Shown: in pieces, positions 1-4,977 of the stretch
Position numbering within the stretch: the first letter of the stretch is position 1
Layout: each line of letters starts with the position of its first letter
Assembly (NCBI GenBank): GCA_030613125.1
Contig: JAUWMO010000116.1
Span: 1-9,630, forward strand
Origin: Bacteroidota bacterium
Lineage (GTDB): Bacteria; Bacteroidota; Bacteroidia; Bacteroidales; VadinHA17
Direction: 5' to 3'
Length of the DNA stretch: 9,630 nucleotides
Position numbers and translations under genes: made by a program
The notes under the pieces: model-generated
Databases searched by the model: none
What the model was told of the DNA's origin: nothing
What the model saw: only the letters and a program-made list of their open reading frames with translations

Positions 1-129
1 GAATGTGTTGCAATTTTTGATTATTTAAATGACATGAACAGCATTGAAGAAGTTAATTTCAAAAAATATTATTCGGACCTTGAAGAAATATCTAAAATGT
101 TGTTCGCCTTAATAAAAGGCTTGCAATAA
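1..129 (+). CDS. C-terminal end of a probable four-helix-bundle protein (23S rRNA intervening-sequence family), cut by the window edge
   Basis: Frame 1 is open from the first base to TAA at 127-129, giving the last 42 residues of a protein that begins before the window. The segment ECVAIFDYL, a charged linker, then YYSDLEEISKMLFALIKGL resembles the last two helices of the small four-helix-bundle proteins (about 115-125 residues) first found encoded in 23S rRNA intervening sequences and also common as stand-alone genes in Bacteroidota. The typical ending is an 'LEEISKML..LI..L' helix, as here. Their function is unknown. Most of the protein is missing, so the assignment rests on one helix signature. 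It sits directly before remnants of mobile or broken genes (GIY-YIG piece, IS-like repeats) and is not obviously linked to the downstream toxin-antitoxin pair. Confidence 0.6.
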   Translation, partial: ECVAIFDYLNDMNSIEEVNFKKYYSDLEEISKMLFALIKGLQ

Positions 130-134
130 TTTCG

Positions 135-296
135 GTGGACAATAGGCTGGAACGACATCGTAAAGGTGATATTTATATCCTAAAATGCAACGATGGCTCT
201 TATTATACTGGCTGTACCAACGATTTAAAAGACAGGACAGTAAGTAGTCAATTCCTAATCAGATTTTCTCTATTTGCACAATCTTTTCCAGGATAG
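135..296 (+). pseudogene. Broken GIY-YIG nuclease remnant (N-terminal half of the domain only)
   Basis: From GTG 135 the frame reads VDNRLERHRKGDIYILKCND, then GSYYTGCTNDLKDR, and stops at TAG 294-296. The DIYILKC...GSYYTG stretch is the two-strand GIY-YIG signature of the small UPF0213/YhbQ-like nucleases, and TNDLKDR is the start of the following helix with its conserved Arg. After DLKDR (about 240) the family sequence should continue for some 50 residues with a helix bearing a catalytic Glu; here it becomes unrelated sequence and stops 18 codons later. The frame is also open upstream, so the original start is uncertain. Complete homologues are about 80-100 residues, and this 54-codon piece lacks the second half of the catalytic fold. 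I read it as a truncated pseudogene, cut near 240 by a deletion or insertion. Confidence 0.6.
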
Positions 297-383
297 TTAG
301 CAAAATTTGGTCTTTTATAGCAAACTTTATCATATAATTACTCTAAAAAATAAGACAGTGATTTTATTCTTTCCCGTGTAGGA

Positions 384-455
384 TGTTCACTTTGGTCCGG
401 AGAGTACTGCTCGCTTTAAATCGGAATGAGGTGCTCAATATGGCCGGAATTTATA
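384..455. repeat. Three imperfect 24-bp direct repeats resembling IS21-type end repeats
   Basis: Units lie at 384-407, 408-431 and 432-455, head to tail with no spacer. Each starts TGYTCR and carries a CCGGA or TCGGA core about 13 bases in (TTTGGTCCGGA, TTTAAATCGGA, TATGGCCGGA; the last unit has a spacer one base shorter). IS21-family elements carry several internal repeats near each end as transposase-binding sites, and the TGCTCA...CCGGAAT flavour is typical of such ends in Bacteroidota as I remember them. No IstA or IstB coding sequence is visible, so this would be an orphan end. The repetition is directly visible; the IS21 link is an inference. Confidence 0.5.
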
Positions 456-506
456 ACTCTGCTATTAAATTCAAATTGTAAGGCAAATTTACTTAGAAGA
501 TTTCAA

Positions 507-528
507 TTAAGTTAAAGCTTTTAATTAA
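507..528. promoter_or_regulatory. Imperfect 22-bp palindrome, candidate AbiEi operator
   Basis: The sequence runs TTAAGTTAAAGCTTTT then AATTAA, and 18 of its 22 positions are symmetric around the central AAAGCTTT. It lies about 80 bp before the AbiEi start. AbiEi antitoxins repress their own promoter by binding inverted repeats through the N-terminal winged helix, so a palindrome here is expected. The region is very AT-rich, however, and palindromes of this kind also arise by chance. Confidence 0.3.
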
Positions 529-607
529 CCTAATTCATTACTTAATTTTTTAGTATTTTTTCGTGATTATTACCGAATTTTGGTATCTTGCTATAAATTT
601 TACTAAA

Positions 608-1399
608 ATGACTATTGCAGAATACATAAATGAACTCTTAAGCAATGAAGAATATGCTTTTTCATGGAATGAGATATTGCAAAAGTCAACTAAGTCGGAA
701 ATTGCGCTAAAACGTGAGCTTTCCAGATTAGTTGAGAAAAAACAGGTAGTTAATCTTAGAAAAGGGTTTTATTTGATTATTCCACCCAGATATAAAAAAT
801 TAGGAGTTATACCCATAGAGTTATATCTGGAAAAGCTTTTTAAGTATCTTCAAAAGGACTATTATTTGGCATTTTATTCTGCTTCTAAATTTCATGGTGC
901 TAGTCATCAGCAAATTCAAAAGGATTATGTCATAACTTCTCTTCCGTCAGTATATGATATAAAAAAGGAATCTGTTAATATTAATTTCTTTAATGCCTCA
1001 AACTGGCCTAAGAAAAATATTACTAAGAAAAAGTCAGATGCAGGATATTTTAATATTTCTTCACCTGCATTAACATTGGTTGACCTTGTTCATTACCATG
1101 GAAAGTTAGGTGGACTAAACAGAATGTTAGCTATTATTGAAGAGTTATCAGAAGAACTTGCTGAGCTTGATATAAATGATCTTTTATCCTGGTATCCTCA
1201 TAAAAGTACAATTCAAAGAACAGGTTATTTATTAGAAGAAATACAGGTTGATCAAGTGATAATAGATCAATTATATGATTATTTACAAAAATCAGATTTC
1301 TTTCCGATATTATTAAGTTTAAAAAAAGGACAAAAAGCCGGAAAAGCTAAAAACAGGTGGAAAGTTGATGTTAATTTAGAACTTGAAAGTGATTTATGA
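608..1399 (+). CDS. abiEi: AbiEi-type antitoxin and transcriptional autorepressor
   Basis: A 263-residue protein of the AbiEi antitoxin family, the partner of the nucleotidyltransferase toxin directly downstream. Residues 1-60 form a winged helix-turn-helix: a 'SWNEILQKS' recognition region, LKRELSRLVEKKQVVNLRKG, and the RKGFYLI wing typical of AbiEi. Residues 65-260 are the C-terminal antitoxin domain, with LAFYSASKFHGASHQ and SSPALTLVDLVHYHGKLGG, both characteristic blocks. The family protects cells from AbiEii and represses the operon by binding inverted repeats. The frame also opens at GTG 563, but ATG 608 is preferred because MTIAEYIN fits the usual family beginning and the extra 15 residues do not look like family sequence. 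The stop overlaps the toxin start (ATGA), a classic coupling that makes antitoxin first. Length and domains look intact. The cytoplasmic regulatory role is inferred from the family. Confidence 0.85.
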   Translation: MTIAEYINELLSNEEYAFSWNEILQKSTKSEIALKRELSRLVEKKQVVNLRKGFYLIIPPRYKKLGVIPIELYLEKLFKYLQKDYYLAFYSASKFHGASHQQIQKDYVITSLPSVYDIKKESVNINFFNASNWPKKNITKKKSDAGYFNISSPALTLVDLVHYHGKLGGLNRMLAIIEELSEELAELDINDLLSWYPHKSTIQRTGYLLEEIQVDQVIIDQLYDYLQKSDFFPILLSLKKGQKAGKAKNRWKVDVNLELESDL

Positions 1400-2187
1400 T
1401 ACCAAAACCTTATATAGCAAAGTGGCAAGAGCATGCGCCATGGAAAATATTTGCGCAAGTTGAACAAGATTTAATAATCTGCAGAGCGGTGGTTGCAATA
1501 TTTAGCGATGATTTTTTGCGGGAAAACCTTGCATTTAGGGGCGGAACCGCTATACATAAATTATATCTGAATCCGGCAACAAGATATTCTGAAGATATAG
1601 ACCTGGTTCAAATAGAAGAAGGTGCAATTGGTAAAATATTAGATCATATTGACAGTGTAATTGACTTTTTTGAAGAAAAACGAAAAGTAAAGCAGAAAAC
1701 AAATAACAATACTATTGTTTACCGATTTACTTCGGAATATGAAGAAATGCCCTTACGATTAAAAATTGAAATAAACTGTAAAGAGCATTTTAATGTGTTA
1801 GGTTGGAAGAAGTTTCCTTTCAAAGTAGAAAACGAATGGTTTTCAGGCAAAGCTGATATTACAACTTATAAACTAAATGAACTTTTAGGAACTAAATTAA
1901 GAGCATTATACCAGAGAAAAAAGGGTAGGGATTTATTTGATTTGTACTATGCGAATCAGAATGCAGAGCTTAACTATAATGAGATCATTCATTGTTATAA
2001 TGAATATATGAATTTTGTGGTTAATAATTCACCAACAAAAAAGCAATTCCTGTTGAATTTAGAAAAAAAACAAAATGATCCGGATTTTTCAGGTGATATG
2101 GAAGCTTTACTTAGAACAGGAATAGAATATAATCAGGAAGAAGGTTTTGAATGGATAAAACAAGAATTAATTGAAAAAATAAAATAA
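1396..2187 (+). CDS. abiEii: AbiEii-type nucleotidyltransferase toxin
   Basis: A 263-residue toxin of the AbiEii/AbiGii (DUF1814) nucleotidyltransferase family. The four family motifs are visible: RGGTAIHKLYL at residues 48-58 (GG and Lys55 of the nucleotide-binding motif); YSEDIDL at 64-70 with the metal-binding Asp67 and Asp69; LKIEIN at 122-127 (Lys123 and Glu125); and the C-terminal GTKLRALYQRKKGRDLFDL block around 165-183 with Lys167, Arg178, Asp179 and Asp182. Related toxins (AbiEii, MenT) transfer nucleotides to targets such as tRNA acceptor ends and stop growth, giving abortive phage defence; the target of this one is not known. ATG 1396 overlaps the antitoxin stop by four bases, so the pair is one translationally coupled operon. 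All catalytic residues are present and the length is normal, so it is probably active. Confidence 0.87.
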   Translation: MIPKPYIAKWQEHAPWKIFAQVEQDLIICRAVVAIFSDDFLRENLAFRGGTAIHKLYLNPATRYSEDIDLVQIEEGAIGKILDHIDSVIDFFEEKRKVKQKTNNNTIVYRFTSEYEEMPLRLKIEINCKEHFNVLGWKKFPFKVENEWFSGKADITTYKLNELLGTKLRALYQRKKGRDLFDLYYANQNAELNYNEIIHCYNEYMNFVVNNSPTKKQFLLNLEKKQNDPDFSGDMEALLRTGIEYNQEEGFEWIKQELIEKIK

Positions 2188-2269
2188 AGAGTCACATTAG
2201 CATACTAAATTGTTTAATGATTATTACCAACTAAGTGGAAAGAATTATTTTAAAATAAAACACCCTAAC

Positions 2270-2944
2270 ATGAAAATTAATCAGATCCTTGACAAGATTG
2301 ATGAGAAGCAGCTCTTTGTGCCTGCCTTCCAGAGAGAATATGTATGGAAAAGAAAAAATGCCAAAGAATTGATCAATTCACTCATCAAAGAATATCCTAC
2401 CGGCACCATGCTTACATGGGAGACCAACAACCCACCTGAACTAAAAGGAGATCACAAATATGACGAAAGGCAAGGTGCCGTAAAACTTATCCTGGATGGA
2501 CAACAAAGAATTACTACACTTTATATGCTGATCAGGGATAAGGTTCCTCCTTATTATACTAAGGATGATATAATGCATGACATTAAAAATTTATATGTTA
2601 ATGTAGAGAATCTTGAATTGGAGTATTATAAAAGAACAAGAATGCAGAATAACCCGGTGTGGGTGAATATCACTGAGATATTCCAGGGGAAAGTGCGCTT
2701 AAGAGATATAGTAGATGAACTGGAAAAATCAATGAACGGAGAACGCCTTAGCCGAAGGCGGGAAAATATTATTGACGATAACATAAGGTCGATTGAAAAG
2801 ATCAAAGATAGAGATTTTGTGGAGCAAATTATTCCCACCAAAGCTTATATCAAAGAGGCGATTGATATATTTTATATTGTAAATGCAAGTGGAGTCAACC
2901 TTACCGATGCAGAATTGGCTTTGGCTCAAATTTCAGGTTACTAG
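2270..2944 (+). CDS. DUF262 (GmrS-like, ParB-fold) domain fragment upstream of the amber codon
   Basis: As sequenced this ORF gives 224 residues ending SGY. It carries the two hallmark motifs of DUF262: VPAFQREYVW at 17-26 and the catalytic-type DGQQR at 76-80 (Asp76, Gln78, Gln79, Arg80), the nucleotide-binding and hydrolysis centre in GmrS, BrxU and SspE relatives. The domain ends just after NASGVNLTDAELALAQ (about 205-220), another conserved block, so the stop falls at the very end of this domain. A stable truncated DUF262 protein could therefore be made even if the downstream part is lost. It follows the AbiEii gene by 82 bases without a clear terminator between, so it may share the transcript or have its own weak promoter. 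Confidence 0.75.
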   Translation: MKINQILDKIDEKQLFVPAFQREYVWKRKNAKELINSLIKEYPTGTMLTWETNNPPELKGDHKYDERQGAVKLILDGQQRITTLYMLIRDKVPPYYTKDDIMHDIKNLYVNVENLELEYYKRTRMQNNPVWVNITEIFQGKVRLRDIVDELEKSMNGERLSRRRENIIDDNIRSIEKIKDRDFVEQIIPTKAYIKEAIDIFYIVNASGVNLTDAELALAQISGY

Positions 2945-2983
2945 CCCGAAGCGAGGGATCTAATAAAAGCTAAATTAAAAGAG

Positions 2984-4417
2984 TTGGAAAAATCCGGGTG
3001 GGTTTTTCGCCTTGATTTTTTAATATACGTTTTATTAGGGGTACTACATAAGGTGGGATCAAAGATGGAGAAACTCCATACAACAGATAACCTCCCAACT
3101 ATTAAACAGGTATGGTCCATATTAGAATCCAATACCCTGGATTATGTATTAAATATAATGAAAAGCCAAGCATATATTGATCATTCAAAGGAAATTAACT
3201 CAGTATATGCACTTGTTCCAATAATTGTGTATGCTTTTGATAAGGGGAAGGAGAATCTTTCTCAGGATGAGATTAAAAAAGCTATTAAATGGTTCTATTA
3301 TTCACAAATCCGGCAGAGATACATAAGTCAATTACCTCAAAAGCTCGATAAGGATCTAAAGATTGTTGCTAACGAAAAAAATCCTTTCGATAAATTAATT
3401 GCACTCATCGAAGTGGAAAGAAAGTTAGAAATCGATAAAGATGAGTTTGTTGGTATTGGGGTAAGTCATCCCCTATGGGGTTTGATGAAATGGTATTTTA
3501 AGAGCCGTGATGCTAAATGCTTAAGTACTGGTATATCTATTCGTAAAAATATGGGAAAGAATTATGATCTTGAATGGGATCATATTTTCCCTTATTCCAT
3601 TTTAAAAGATAATGGTTACGATATCAGCAACAGAATCAAATATTCTTTGGCCCAGGAAATAACCAATAGAGCGGTGCTAACACAAGTGGCTAACCGTACC
3701 AAGTCAGCAAAACTTGCTGAGGGATATCTTATGGAGGTCCAGGAAAAGTTCCCGGGATCACTCAAGTTGCAATGTATTCCTGAAGATAAAGAGTTATGGA
3801 AATTGGAAAACTATGAACTTTTTTTGGAAGCCCGGAGAAAATTATTAGCTGAAGCTTTAAATGAATTCCTTACTAACATCACCGAAACTGAATATGAAGA
3901 CTTCAATCTTGACCTTCATGAAATGATCTTAAATGGAGAAAATCATCATGTTGAATTCAAAACCACTCTCAGATACGATATCAAAGAAGGAAGAGTAAAC
4001 AAGGAACTGGAAAAAGTTATTTTAAAAACCATAGCTGCATTTAGCAATAGCCATGGGGGAACCCTTATTATGGGTGTAACAGATAATATGGAAATCGTAG
4101 GGCTGGATAATGATTACAACACGTTAAAAGACGGAACAAATGACAGTTTTGAACTACACCTACGCAATCTTGTAAACAATGCATATGGGGTTGATTTTGC
4201 CGCAAACAATTTAATTATAAGTTTTCCTGTTATTGATGAAGTAGAAATTTGTGTTGTTGAAATAAAGCCAGGGATTACGCCATTATATACAGAAGTTAAG
4301 GATAAACACGGAATTGAATCAGAAAAATTCTACCTAAGAAGTGGGAATTCCTCACCAGCGCTTGAAACCAGTGAAGCAGTAAGATATATACGGTCACGCT
4401 TCGATGTATTCAAATAA
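2984..4417 (+). CDS. HNH nuclease plus AlbA_2 fragment downstream of the amber codon
   Basis: This is the same reading frame continued past the amber codon. The first start-like codon is TTG 2984 and the first ATG is 3065; neither has an obvious ribosome-binding site, so independent translation is doubtful. The middle contains LEWDHIFPYS, whose Asp-His (CAT at 3581) is the HNH-type metal or catalytic His, followed by NRAVLTQVANRTKSAKL, the Asn and Lys-Ser helix seen in DUF1524/GmrD-type nucleases. The C-terminal 165 residues are a complete AlbA_2 (Schlafen-like, nucleic-acid-binding) domain: HHVEFKTTL, TIAAFSNSHGGTLIMGVTDN, and FYLRSGNSSPAL near the end. AlbA_2 occurs in transcription regulators and in defence or RNA-processing proteins. 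Codon use is like that of the upstream part. Confidence 0.7.
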   Translation: MEKSGWVFRLDFLIYVLLGVLHKVGSKMEKLHTTDNLPTIKQVWSILESNTLDYVLNIMKSQAYIDHSKEINSVYALVPIIVYAFDKGKENLSQDEIKKAIKWFYYSQIRQRYISQLPQKLDKDLKIVANEKNPFDKLIALIEVERKLEIDKDEFVGIGVSHPLWGLMKWYFKSRDAKCLSTGISIRKNMGKNYDLEWDHIFPYSILKDNGYDISNRIKYSLAQEITNRAVLTQVANRTKSAKLAEGYLMEVQEKFPGSLKLQCIPEDKELWKLENYELFLEARRKLLAEALNEFLTNITETEYEDFNLDLHEMILNGENHHVEFKTTLRYDIKEGRVNKELEKVILKTIAAFSNSHGGTLIMGVTDNMEIVGLDNDYNTLKDGTNDSFELHLRNLVNNAYGVDFAANNLIISFPVIDEVEICVVEIKPGITPLYTEVKDKHGIESEKFYLRSGNSSPALETSEAVRYIRSRFDVFK

Positions 4418-4482
4418 AGGGATCATTAGTTATTATTATCCTATTATCAGTAGTACAGCTACCCGAATAGTGGTAATTGTAA

Positions 4483-4574
4483 CGAATAATTCGGATGTAA
4501 TTTATTTCGAATAATATTAGAATCTAATTTCAAAAATATCGGATAATATTGGAATCTGCATCCAAAATTATCCG
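4483..4574. repeat. AT-rich imperfect tandem repeats with nested palindromes
   Basis: Two adjacent 32-bp units, 4508-4539 and 4540-4571, match at about 25 of 32 positions (both contain ATAATATT, GAATCT and CAAAA). A shorter degenerate unit precedes them (4483-4507, beginning CGAATAATTCG, itself a palindrome). Unit 1 contains ATTAGA-A-TCTAAT (4516-4528). Unit 2 with the next three bases forms a 35-nt hairpin: CGGATAATATTGGA (4540-4553), a 7-nt loop, and TCCAAAATTATCCG (4561-4574), pairing at 13 of 14 positions. No T-run follows, so it is a poor terminator. An operator array or the end of a small mobile element are alternatives. Confidence 0.55.
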
Positions 4575-4589
4575 TTTCTTGCATTTATC

Positions 4590-4832
4590 ATGGCATATCC
4601 ATTTGTTGTAATTCCAGAGCCTGGGGGATCACGAATCACGCCCATAGGCATGATGAGTACCCCCTCCCCGCAAGCTCCACCTTCGCTCGCCGAAGCGAGC
4701 TTCGGTGGACGCAGTCCACTGAAGATTGCGAAGGCGAGATTCGCCCTCCGACCGCGTGCAGCTATAGCTCTGATCACTGAAACTTTCTTTGATTACCTTA
4801 GCTTTAGAGAAGGTGATTGCGAAGGTGATTAA
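4590..4832. repeat. GC-rich hairpin-rich patch, possible dispersed repeat
   Basis: This stretch is clearly richer in G+C than its surroundings and is packed with inverted repeats. Hairpin A (4676-4709) has an outer stem TCCACC/GGTGGA, a 3x3 internal loop, an inner stem GCTCGC/GCGAGC and a CGAA tetraloop. Hairpin B (4705-4719) is GTGGAC-GCA-GTCCAC and shares GTGGA with hairpin A, so the two exclude each other. Hairpin C (4733-4745) is GGCGA-GAT-TCGCC. Both strands are open over 70-80 codons, but neither translation resembles a protein I know. TTCGGTGGAC here (4701-4710) also occurs at 131-140 in the leader of the GIY-YIG remnant. This suggests a dispersed non-coding repeat; no relative can be confirmed from one window. 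Confidence 0.4.
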
Positions 4833-4926
4833 CTTGTAATAAACAGACTTGCCCCCTCTTTTTCAGAAATTGGCTATTGAGGTTTAGCCATTGATACGGC
4901 AGGGCTGGGATTTAAACTCTTGTTTT

Positions 4927-4958
4927 CTTGACTTATATAGGTAAAGGTTGTAACTTGC
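4927..4958 (+). promoter_or_regulatory. Bacteroidota -33/-7 promoter for TPR copy 1
   Basis: CTTG (TTG at 4928-4930), exactly 20 bases, then TAACTTGC (4951-4958), followed by the start codon 19 bases later. This fits the Bacteroidota sigma-ABfr pattern TTTG-N19/21-TAnnTTTG. The same layout, with identical 20-base spacing and the same TTGACTT and TAACTT sequences, precedes the fourth paralogue at 8423-8454, which strengthens both calls. Confidence 0.55.
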
Positions 4959-4977
4959 ATTGTAATAACTATACCTG

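Larger units (their letters stand above)
297..607. other. Intergenic interval upstream of the AbiE pair
   Basis: About 310 bases without a credible gene. It holds AT-rich sequence, the 24-bp repeat block (384-455), an AT-rich imperfect palindrome (507-528) and the presumed promoter of the toxin-antitoxin pair, which I could not place with confidence. No good TTTG-N20-TAnnTTTG match is visible at a sensible distance from the ATG at 608. Confidence 0.5.
2270..4417 (+). pseudogene. DUF262-HNH-AlbA_2 protein (GmrSD-like), interrupted by an in-frame amber codon
   Basis: Read through TAG 2942-2944, one frame encodes a protein of 715 codons. In order it has a DUF262/GmrS-like domain (about 1-240), a helical linker (240-400), a DUF1524-like HNH nuclease core (about 400-485) and an AlbA_2 domain (about 546-713). 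The sequence across the stop, ALAQISGY-TAG-PEARDLIKAKL, is continuous with the family, where a Trp is normally found (SGYWPEARDL), so TGG appears to have become TAG at codon 225. No frameshift is present. The flanks keep normal coding character, so inactivation, if real, is recent. Related GmrSD, BrxU and SspE proteins are NTP-stimulated DNA nucleases directed at modified or phage DNA. ATG 2270 is chosen over TTG 2210 because MKINQILDKIDEKQLFVPAF is the usual family start. Confidence 0.75.
4418..4977. other. 560-bp intergenic interval with repeats, hairpins and a promoter
   Basis: No convincing gene. From left to right it holds AT-rich palindromes and repeats (4483-4574), a GC-rich patch with several hairpins (4590-4830), a 10-bp direct repeat GAAGGTGATT (4809-4818 and 4821-4830), a small hairpin TGGCTA...TAGCCA (4871-4890) and a Bacteroidota-type promoter (4927-4958). 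No intrinsic terminator with a T-run follows the AlbA_2 gene. Confidence 0.6.

Noticed and set aside
384..455. CRISPR array
   Set aside because: The 24-bp units abut with no spacers and are imperfect; no cas gene is present.
563..607. GTG start extending AbiEi by 15 residues
   Set aside because: The extra segment is not family-like, and ATG 608 gives the usual MTIAEYIN beginning.
2210..2269. TTG start extending the DUF262 protein by 20 residues
   Set aside because: ATG 2270 gives the standard MKINQILDKI start; TTG has no supporting ribosome-binding site.
2942..2944. Genetic-code change with TAG as sense codon
   Set aside because: One occurrence in one gene, no other in-frame TAG in intact genes here, and Bacteroidota are not known to reassign TAG in general. 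A point mutation is simpler.
4540..4574. Intrinsic terminator after the AlbA_2 gene
   Set aside because: The hairpin is AT-rich and no T-run follows it; it lies over 120 bases after the stop.
4590..4832. Open reading frames of 70-80 codons on both strands in the GC-rich patch
   Set aside because: Neither translation resembles a known protein, both strands are open at once because of base composition, and the DNA is dominated by hairpins.
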